Shown here in pieces: positions 55,774 through 64,000 of a stretch of DNA of 64,000 bases. The notes under the pieces were generated by a model that saw nothing but the letters and a program-made list of their open reading frames with translations, was not told the origin of the DNA and did not search any database. Source of the DNA: Sophora flavescens (Eukaryota; Streptophyta; Magnoliopsida; Fabales; Fabaceae); assembly GCA_030762895.1 (NCBI GenBank), contig CM061062.1:141095104-141159103 (forward strand), read 5' to 3'. The first letter of the stretch is position 1. Each line of letters begins with the position of its first letter. The translations under genes were made by a program, and so were the position numbers.

Positions 55774-56858
55774 GGGATAGTGGCGCCATCTTAGGAAGAC
55801 TCTAGATGATGATGAGTTGTCTTGCTAAAGGATTCAAATGCAATTAAGTTTTAAGGACCAATTTGCAAAGATTCCAAAAGTTGAAGGACTAGGTTGCAAA
55901 TTGTCAATAAAGTGTCATGATGATGATTTTGACTCATTTAATGCAAGCTTATCTTGACCAAAGTTGGCTGATTTTTGAGTCAAAGATATTTTAAGACAAT
56001 TCAAGAATGTTTGAGAAGAATCAAGAATGATATAGAATAATCAAGAATGATGTAGAAAATTATGGAACATTCTAGAAAAATCTTGATTCATTCAACAACA
56101 AATGAGGCAGCCATCAATCCTCATGGGCTTGCGCATGGGCTTGGATTCATTTTTGTGGGGCCCACTTGAAGATTTAATCATTAAGCTTAAGATAGGAAAC
56201 AAGAACTAGAAAATGGGCTTTATGGAATTAACTCATGAATTAGAAAATTTTGGACTTATAAGACACGACAATTTGAGATTGGAAACAAGAATTCTAGCCC
56301 AATCCACTTAAAAAAACTTAAAAACTAATTTACGGACAAAAGGGTAATTTACAGAAAGTTCAGGGGCTTAAACGTAAAATTCCTAAATTTTCACTTTAAC
56401 CCTGAAAAACCTTCTAGACTTAAAAATATGATTCATTCCCTTGAATCATCTCAAAATCCTAAGATAAACCTGCTATCGGCTCTCAGAAATTCCAAAATCC
56501 CTTTCGTCGTCTATCCGATTACGCGTTCCGCCCGTAATACGTAAATTATTTTATTTTTTTCTGGAAAAATTCTAAAAATACAGAATTGTAGAAAATAAAA
56601 TACTAAACTAAAGTCTTTCGTTCACGAATTAAAATTAGGTCTTTTGAGCAGTATTATTATACTGTCAATGGAATTCGCGGGCCGGGTTTCACCTGACTTT
56701 CCAACCTAAATTTTAATCGTAGCTTCCTACGGTTAAGTAGGATTAAGTGATAAACTCCGTTTATTTAAAATAATTTTCTAAAACTCAAATAAATTTATAA
56801 ACATATTTACATGTATTACTGTTATTTAAAACAGTGAAATACAGGGTGTTACAAAATT

Positions 56859-57299
56859 GAATATACTTACAATTTTTTCATGCACAAATGTTTATCAATA
56901 AATAAGAGAAAATGAAAATGAGATTCAAAGATTTTGTTATACTTCAAAGCATTAAACAAATTATCAATGGTACATCTTACTTTAAATACTTTCATCATTT
57001 CGAATGTTAATTGACTTAACACACGGGCACAACTTTAATTGAAACATGTATGGCTAAATTTATTTTTAACCTTGATTCTATTATCCCAAGTACATCAACA
57101 ACAAATGTAACAACCATCATTTATAGATTTAAATAAGCTACATCAAAAATGATTTAACGGAAGCACCAAATCTACCAGTTTCAAAGAATCAAATCTATAA
57201 GATGACAGATTTCAGCACTAGTATGCTATTATTTTTCAAGTTCATTGTTGACGCAAAATATCAAGCTGGTTTTTGAATTGAGAATAGATTCACCTACTT
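56859..57299. other. AT-rich DNA, no gene seen
   Basis: Separates element B from the SNF2 inverted repeat. Before B inserted it was continuous with 34749. A short word, ACAACAAATGTAACAACC, is at 57100. Confidence 0.5.
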
Positions 57300-58300
57300 G
57301 ATTTTCATCATTGAAACAATGAACGAGGGACTACTTTTGCTTTCGATCAAGATCGCATCCATATAGAATACTTCCTTCCCCTTTACCAATTAAAAATTGG
57401 CTTGCGTAGCACTACAATAAAACATAATAGATCAATGAATTGAAAGAAAAAAACAAAACTTTCTCATTCACTGCCTCACAATCGGATAAACTCCACCAAA
57501 AATTTTGTTTTGACACCTCCATATAGATTCAATCCAAGCTCTTCCAACCGAGTCCTGTAAAAAATAGATCCTTTTTTTTTTTGATAGAGAGAAAAGGAGG
57601 GAGATGGATGAATGAATAGAGACCAAAGTGAATTTATGATCAAACTTCAATATGTTTTGAAAACATTCAATGTGTTGAGTAGAAGTGCTTTAAATAAATT
57701 GTCTAGCTTCAAAGTCATCATACTTCTCTCAACCCTGGAAGTTTTTTTTTAAAGAGTGTTGCTTCCTTTGTAAAAATGAAGAAATGGACCCATCGGCGAT
57801 TTTATCTCATCTATTTTTTCATCGAAGCGATTTCCATTTGAAACATGAATATAACTTCACCATATCCATGACATTTTTATTCTAATGTGGATTTCTAGAC
57901 CAATCAACTTTGTTAGAGGCATCAAAATGTTCTTTTTCTTGATAATTCAAGATTCTTCATGTTGTGGAATGGAATTCATATGTTCAATTTCATGTACTCA
58001 TCTTCCCAAGTAAACAATAAGTTAGCAGGAGCAGTAATAGTGGGTCGACATTTTAGAAATAAGTCCAACTACGTCTAGACAAACACAATGGTTAACCTTG
58101 TCTTTCCTGCTCCATGAGCATGAGAAATAGTGCATCCGCCTGCACTACAAGGATTGGCTGTCTTCAACTTTTGAAAGTCAATGATTCCTGCAAAATTTTC
58201 CAAAATAAACTCAAAACATTCTTGTTGATGGGGATAACCTCTTTCTTCGATATAAGGAATTAGGTCCCCAAACAGTGCCTTCTTTATGAGACCAAACAAC
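57300..58300 (-). pseudogene. CLASSY-like SNF2 ATPase pseudogene, left arm of inverted repeat
   Basis: Read on the minus strand from 58300: FGLIKKALFGDLIPYIEERG, YPHQQECFEFILENFAG, then GGCTISHAHGAGKTRL, which is helicase motif I. After a stop at 58075 the continuation (CRPTITAPANLL-like) is readable to about 57990. The part with motifs II and III is deleted. C-terminal ATPase segments with frameshifts run to about 57300 (for example DSVGRAWIESIW). Family: plant SNF2 proteins of the CLASSY/DRD1 type, which assist Pol IV in RNA-directed DNA methylation. Homologous, in reverse, to 58301-59850. Confidence 0.75.
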
Positions 58301-59850
58301 CTTGTTTGGTTTCACAAAGAATGCACTATTTGGGACCTAATTCCTTATATCAATGAAAGCATTTATCCTCATCAACAAAAAAAGTTTTTAAGTTTTTTTG
58401 ACAAACTTGGAGGGAACCATTGACCTTCAAAATTTGAAGATTGTTGATCCTTGTAGTGTAGGTACATACATTATTTCTCATACTCCTGGAACAGGAAAGA
58501 GAAGGTTAATCATTATGTTTCTTCAGACATATTTTAAAGTATTTCCAAAATGTCGACCCATTATTATTGCTCCTGCTAACTTACTACTTACTTGTGAAGA
58601 TTAGTACATAATATGGAACATTGGTATTCCATTCCATGACCTGAAAAATCTTGAATTATCCGAAAAAAGAACATGTTGTTGCCTCTAACAAAGTTTATTG
58701 GTCTAGAAATCCACAACATAATAAGAATGCCATAGGTATGGTGAAGTGATATTCGTGGTTCAAAGAGAAGAGCATTTTAGGAATTAGCCATCATTTGTAC
58801 GAGAAACTTGCAGGCAAAGAGTCCAAAGTTGATGCGAAAACTAGGAAGTGAAATGGGAACATGAAAAGAGAGAAGAAATATGCAATATGAAGAAGAAAGA
58901 CACTGGAAGTAGAGTAACGGAGAAGGCTCTGCGTGACATTCCTAATTTGATAGTTCTTGATGAAAGGCATATACCTCAAAATCAGCATAGTCTTGATTGA
59001 AAGGTTCCATCAGAAATTCAAACTCAAGAGAGAAGTATCCTTTCAAGAACTCCTTTCCAGGATACTTTCTCGGAACTCTAGAATACATGTTGCTTTGCCA
59101 AATGAACTTTTCCTAACAAAATTCCACAAAACTAAAAAACTTTTGACAAAGTAGACTATTGCAGGAAAAGAAAGCATCTAAAGGTTTGAACTGAGAACCA
59201 TCTTTTTCTAGCAATACAACTGGAAATCTCACCGTTGAAAAATAGACCAGTTAAAGTTGCTGATGGATCCATCTGTTCATCTTTACAATGGTAGCACTCT
59301 TAAAAAAATAACTTACTGGTTTGAGAGAAGGTATGCTGAAGTTGAAGCCAGCCAATTTACACAAAGCACTTCTACACAACTTTGTATCTTCTCAATATAT
59401 ATTGAAGTGTATCATAAGTTGACTTCGGTATCTATCCATTTCCCCCCGCTGCTCTCTATCCAAAAAACAAAAAGAATCTGTCTTTGACAGAGCTCAGTTG
59501 GAAGACCTTGGACTGAATCCATACAGAGGCTTCAAAACATGATTTTCGGCGGAGTTCGTCTGACTGTGTGAGGCATTGAATGAGAAAGTTCTGGATTTTA
59601 TCCAATTCATCGATCCTTCATGATTGATTATAGGCCACCTCAAGTCAATTTTTAATTGGTGAGGGCGTAAGGAAGTGTTGTACATGCTTGGCAAGCTTGA
59701 TCAGAAGCAAAAAACAGTACCTAATTCATGGCTTCAATGGTGAAATTTTCTCCGCTCTGGACAGAAATCTTCTATGGCATGACAAGCTTCCTCTAAACCC
59801 ATGGGAAAATAGGTGATGAAAAGTGTAGCAGGATTTGGAAGAGAGAAACC
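58301..59850 (+). pseudogene. CLASSY-like SNF2 ATPase pseudogene, right arm of inverted repeat
   Basis: Longer arm. From 58310: DLIPYINESIYPHQQ, motif I in YIISHTPGTGKRRLIIMF (the Thr of GKT is Arg), motif Ia in KCRPIIIAPANLLLTCED (58398-58604), IGIPFHDLKNLELS, motif II region ALRDIPNLIVLDERH (usually DEGH) at about 58925-58975, the motif III region (SRTPFQ) near 59045, and the start of the C-terminal helicase lobe (YRGFKT, CEALNEKVLDF, LGKLDQKQK in various frames) to about 59745. Many stops and frameshifts. No introns across the span, suggesting a processed or captured copy. Next to the primer site and leader of element D. Confidence 0.78.
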
Positions 59851-60047
59851 TCTAAACCCAAAGTGATAGAGACTAAACATGAGTTCTTACAAGTTCTCAA
59901 CTCGACTAGAGACTCATTTAAACAAACATATTTATGTGTAACCACACATTATTTCGACCAAGAAACAATTCAAGTAACGTCCAACCAGAGATCACAAAAC
60001 AAAAACCTAACGGACCTATTTCCCAAGGTTCCCGAAAGACTCGACCA

Positions 60048-60059
60048 ACTTTGATACCA
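60048..60059 (-). other. Primer binding site of element D
   Basis: Reverse strand TGGTATCAAAGT, two changes from the initiator-Met site of A and B. Confidence 0.7.
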
Positions 60060-60463
60060 CAATTGTAACACCCCCCTTGGGCATTACATGACTAACTTAA
60101 TTTCATAATAACATTAAAATAAAATAATAATTGCTGGTTTGCTTTTAGAAAATAATTTTTATATAAGTACTTAAGTACAGATCTATAACTTTTACAAAAA
60201 TTCCGACAGAGTCTCCTCTCTAATTTCAACATCCCAAAATAACAACACATACTGAAATATTTATATTTTCATCCCATCCACAATAGAGGCTCTCCGAGCC
60301 ATAAACATACATACGCATAACAGTAATACAATAAAAGACTCACAGAGTCATAATACCTATAACTATGACTTTTTCCAAATAAAATTTACTCGATAAACTA
60401 AGCTGGTCGCACTAAAAGATATTCTTGGGGAAGACCCCATGGTTCTCACCATTATAACTAACA

Positions 60464-60526
60464 TCAGACATCTTCAAGGATTGGGACTAATATCCCCGAG
60501 TGAAGCTGGGAACTTCTCTGCAACAT
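60464..60526 (-). pseudogene. Possible relic of the LTR-borne ORF in D
   Basis: On the minus strand TGAGTGTACAG abuts ATG at 60526, the same acceptor-ATG arrangement as in A and B, but the frame stops after 20 codons. Just beyond, in another frame, NHGVFPKNIF resembles the B C-terminus DHHDLPNGF. Suggestive only. Confidence 0.35.
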
Positions 60527-61329
60527 CTGTACACTCAAACCCAAAATACCACAAAAGAAACCAAACAGAAATAATGCAAATGTGAGATATCGACATATGA
60601 GTTTTATCATAGCAGTCACATACATGACTCTCACACAATGACATACAATATATCATAACCATAAACACAGGGATCCATTCCCGACAATCAAATGCATTTT
60701 GTAAAACATTTCATGTCACTTCAATATTCACTATCTAGTTCACTATCTCCGGAGATCCTAACTTCCCTTTGTCGAGCATGATAGGATCGCGATAATGCCC
60801 ATAACACAATTGTCTCGCGCGTTTTGTGTCGGCCTCTCAATTTAGGTCCGATTTCGAATTATTCCGGGGTATCGCATATCACCTAAATAATACAGAATAG
60901 TTCCTGATTGAGTACATTTCGAGCAGGGTAGCCGATTTCCACGACAAGAGGTTGCAAAGCCCTAAGCATTTAGTGGAGTTCGAACCCGAATGTCCGTGAA
61001 GACCCAAAAACTAAAGAAGTCGTCTTTGGTCCGTAACTATTCAGTTTGTCAGTTCACCCTTTGTGAAACTGTAGCTCGATACACAATGGCACATCTGCCA
61101 CAACGGCATATAAGCCAGACTATGCATGTAAAACAAGGTGTTCTCGTTTTTCATTTTCTTTTTCGCATCGTTCTTTCCTCGTCAAGGCTTATGCTCTCGA
61201 CTACTTTTAATCAAGTATTAAATTAAACTTTAATACCCACATAGGATTTTATCAATAAAATCCATGATTCACAATCTCTTCCACAACTGAACACTAGTCC
61301 GACGTCTCAGAATTCTAGATTCTATCTTT

Positions 61330-61506
61330 CCTCGAAACTTGGATAGGAACTCTAGCCCGTCAATCCGGAACACTAGGTCCTTTCTACTTTCTCAAAATTC
61401 AAAACAAGAACTCTAGCCCGTTAATCCGAAGCACTAGGTCCTTTCTTTTCCTCAAAACTCAAAACAAGAACTCTAGCCCGTCAATCTGGAGCACTAGATC
61501 CTTTCT
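61330..61506. repeat. Three-copy tandem repeat in D LTR
   Basis: AACTCTAGCCCGTCAATCCG followed by CACTAGGTCCTTTC, repeated about every 64 bp with small changes. Related in style to the TTAGGACTCCTAGCCC repeats in the LTR of A. Confidence 0.8.
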
Positions 61507-63845
61507 TTTTCACTCTCTTTCCAGAGGTTTTCGTTCAGTGAAAACTAAATCGAAAAACAAAGGTTCAAGAGTTTCTAATTTTTTGTGTCATAAATACTTT
61601 TCCTTCTTAGAAATACTATTTCACTAAAACTGTTTTCTTTTAGAAATCCATTTTCTGAAAACTTAGGAAACCACTGAAATCTTTTTCTCAACTTAGAACC
61701 AAATACAAAACTCTTGTAAATAGATTTATCAAAGAGAGCATTTTCTCTAAATGTTTCCATTTTTGAACAACTTTTGGTAAAACCTAAAAGAAAATCCTTA
61801 TTTCCAAAAGATTTTTCTTTTCAAAAATTCTTTTAAACATTTCCATAAGTTTTGATGTTTTCTATTTTCATTCCTTTTCCTAAACTTTGTTTCATCTTCA
61901 CACTTCCATTATTTGTAGTTTTTTTCTCACTTTCCCAAAGAATCACAACACCACTTTTTCAATCTTTCTGAGTTAAGGTATTTTAATGTCTTAATCTTTA
62001 TTAACAAGCAATGACCAGTGTCATGCTATCAGTCAATCACAGTCAAGCAAAACAGTAATATAATCAACAAACAATAACATTAAAACTCCAATCAAACTCT
62101 AAAAAATTCAAGCAAGATATCATTACAAATATTTAAAAATTAACATACATTCAAACACAACAATAAGTATGTAACTACTGAAACTCTTCAGGTAAACTCC
62201 CTTTACCTTTGTAGACCAGAAAATATTCTCTCGACGCATTCAACGATTTGTTTCCTTCTCAATGATTTCCTAGACCTTTTGAAGTTTCCTATCACACACA
62301 GACACATCGCGACAGCTCCAAAAACCAAATGTTGCTCTCCCAAGTAAGAAATAACACAACCATCAACATAGGGAGAGCGTCCAAATGCATTCAACAACCA
62401 AAACAATTTATCAATCCATAGTTCAACATCAACATAAAATCAATAGAAACTATATAATTAATTTAACCAAATCGAATTGATTTCTGAATAAGATCAAATT
62501 GGGTAAAAAGGGTCAATCATTAAAATTGGGGAACTTTTGATTTAATTTGAAAATCATGAAATTAACTTTAGAAATCATTAATTACAAGTCCTAATTGTAC
62601 TAAAACAGAACCAATTTCATGATTTAAGAAATATGAAAAGTTGGGGTTTTTGAGTGAAATTGGGGGAAATGATATTTGCTCATATGATTATGAAATTGGC
62701 CTTGGAATTCATCAATAGACAATCCCAATTGCACAAAACAAGCTTTAATTTCAAATCACATTATGAAATCAAAGAGCTAGGGTTAGGGTTTTCAAAATAA
62801 AATTGGGGATTTTCAACTAGAAGGTTATGGTGAAGTACTCACCCAAGATAACAAGGAAGGAGGACATGGTGGTTGTTGAAATGGCCGACGCGGTGGCGAC
62901 ACGACGGAGCACCGCAAAACAGATCTTGAAACAAACATGACCCAAGAGTATGAAGACAAGTTTTTGAGGAAGAAGATGTTTAAGCTGACAAGGGAAGGTG
63001 GTAAACCACCATAGAAGGCGGCTGATTGGACTTACCGCGATGGAGCTTCGTTCGCGCGACGTCACAGCGGCGGGAAGAGGCGGAGCGATGAGCTGTGGCG
63101 GCTAGACGCGGTGCTGGCGTCTCCCCCACGTCGAGCGGCGGTCGGACAGTGACCTCAGGGGCGGCAGCGCCTCAGGGGCGGTGGAGGGTGGTTGAAGAAG
63201 GTGGAGGAAGATGAAGTGGAGAGGGAGAGAAAGAGAAGGAATAAGAAGAAAAGAAAAAAGAAAGAAAGAAGAGAGTGAGGGGGGAGAAACGTCGAGTGAG
63301 AGAGGGAGAAAGAAGGAGGAATTTCATTTCTTTTAGTTAGTAATAGGTAAAATAAGTGGTTGAGATCGAGTATAGGAAAAAAGAAATAATATTACTCATT
63401 AGATCTAAAAATAATGAGTGATAAACATATACTTTCAAAATTTAAATTAGAGTAAAGATTGATAGTTAAATTGATCTACTAAGAAAATCATTGGTCCAAA
63501 ATTAATCTTCTATTAATTCCAAACCAGCTTATTTTTAACTCTAAAATTACGTAGAGTAAAATATGAAAATAATTTCTTTCAACAATGTTATTTAAAATAA
63601 TTTTATAAACAAATTCTAATAGTGACAATTACATAAATTATTGTCTAGTAAACATGCATACACCGAAATAAGGCAGTACTACAGCACCCAATAAAATAAA
63701 TTTAAAAGAGTAAATAAAATTACTCAAGATTAAGCGTCATAAAATAAACAAAAATAAAAGTCCAAATAATTATTATTCCAATAAAAATAATATAAACCGA
63801 TATATTTTACCGATATTGAAAAACCTTAAAAACCGGGGTGTTCCA

Positions 63846-64000
63846 GAAACTCTATCTCAATATAATTTATTTTGAATTCAAATTTGAAAGGTTTTAAATT
63901 CACCCTTTAATAAAATTCATTTTCTTCAATCATTCCCTTTAGTGAGTTGATTTTCTTTTATTATAATTAATGAATTATCCTTTATTGTATGAAATAAATG
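63846..64000. other. Flank of element D
   Basis: AT-rich, no feature recognised. A target duplication cannot be tested because the other end of D is not seen. Confidence 0.5.

Larger units (their letters stand above)
34755..56853 (-). mobile_element. Element B: Tekay-type chromovirus with N nested in its 3' LTR
   Basis: Ends are TGCGACACCC at 34755 and GGTGTTACA at 56853, flanked by a perfect 5-bp duplication AAATT (34750-34754 and 56854-56858). Minus strand: 5' LTR 51473-56853, primer site, gag, pol, polypurine tract, 3' LTR 34755-46873 (split by N). Pol keeps a single frame over about 3.4 kb with a handful of stops. Protein similarity to A is high. LTRs are about 4.6 kb (5.4 kb for the right copy after an internal duplication), unusually long. 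Confidence 0.93.
51473..56853 (-). repeat. 5' LTR of element B
   Basis: 5381 bp. In element orientation: TGTAACACCC at 56853, TATAAATA at 55773-55766, a candidate splice donor AAGAG|GTAAAT (GT at 55640-55639), about 2.5 kb of AT-rich DNA, then CAG|ATG and the LTR-borne ORF, an AT repeat, and the end at 51473. A segment of about 815 bp containing the ORF is tandemly duplicated (51858-52672 and 52673-53487); the 3' LTR has one copy, so the duplication arose after insertion. Confidence 0.9.
59870..63845 (-). mobile_element. Element D: 5' end of a third Tekay-like family
   Basis: Minus strand: LTR 60064-63845, primer site 60048-60059, and a leader to about 59870 resembling those of A and B (TTCCCGAAAGACTCGACCA). 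No gag or pol follows; the SNF2 inverted repeat lies there instead. Either D is truncated or it carried the gene fragment as cargo. A second LTR was not found to the left. Confidence 0.72.
60064..63845 (-). repeat. LTR of element D
   Basis: 3782 bp from TGTAACACCC (60064, plus strand) to GGTGTTCCA (63845). It differs from the A and B LTRs overall but shares scattered blocks with them (about 61060-61215: TGTAAAACA, CGTCAAGGCTTATGCTCTCG). The segment at 62870-63300 is GC- and GA-rich, unlike the rest. I see no clear TATA box. Confidence 0.72.

Noticed and set aside
58291..58310. Palindromic centre as an assembly artefact
   Set aside because: The two arms differ by many substitutions and indels, so this is an old inverted duplication and not a chimeric read foldback.
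61330..61506. Possible CRISPR-like spaced repeat
   Set aside because: Three imperfect units in a plant LTR, with spacers that are themselves similar. It is an ordinary tandem repeat.
62817..63065. 82-codon minus-strand frame near the promoter end of the D LTR
   Set aside because: Located in a GC-rich LTR segment with no resemblance to the LTR-borne ORF or any domain I know.

Overview
The window is plant nuclear DNA, most likely from a eudicot. It is almost entirely nested LTR retrotransposons plus decayed gene pieces. The basis is Ty3/gypsy elements of three plant lineages (Tekay-type chromoviruses, a Tat-type element with an antisense ORF, and an Athila-like gag-protease element), plant initiator-Met and Asp tRNA primer sites, a plant RPS23 pseudogene, CLASSY-type SNF2 pseudogenes and an ATL-like RING pseudogene. 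I see no clearly intact host gene. I cannot name the species.

Layout. 1-99 is the tip of an LTR from an element lying mostly outside. 100-10420 is element A, a minus-strand Tekay chromovirus with decayed gag-pol and truncated long LTRs. 10421-15921 is A2, a plus-strand relative joined head-to-head to A; its pol is missing and only a decayed gag remains. 15922-18965 is non-LTR sequence with a stem-loop, a hAT-like end and a RING-H2 pseudogene. 18966-29736 is element C, a Tat-lineage element with 511-bp LTRs, gag, pol, a 48-bp minisatellite and a spliced antisense gene. 29737-34754 holds an Ogre-like LTR scrap, an RPS23 pseudogene, a 990-bp non-autonomous hAT element with a perfect 8-bp target duplication, and a LINE RNase H scrap. 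34755-56853 is element B, a complete Tekay element (minus strand, TSD AAATT). Its 3' LTR is split by element N (37700-45188, TSD ATTAA), an Athila-like element carrying only gag and protease. 57300-59850 is a zero-spacer inverted repeat of a CLASSY-type SNF2 gene. 60064-63845 is the long LTR of a third Tekay-like family (D), with its primer site and leader.

How the parts work. Each autonomous-type element follows LTR promoter, primer site, Gag, protease/RT/RNase H/integrase (plus chromodomain in A and B), polypurine tract, LTR. Every copy carries stops or frameshifts. Several nonsense changes are C-to-T or G-to-A when one copy is read against another, as expected for deamination of methylated cytosine.

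Most interesting. (1) The long LTRs of the Tekay families carry their own roughly 150-residue acidic protein gene, placed directly behind a CAG|ATG splice acceptor and downstream of a TATA box and a candidate splice donor, so one LTR looks like a self-contained spliced gene. It is recognisable in A, A2 and B, with a possible relic in D. (2) The CLASSY-like inverted repeat beside a retrotransposon primer site could make hairpin RNA against a factor that itself silences transposons. Both roles are inference.
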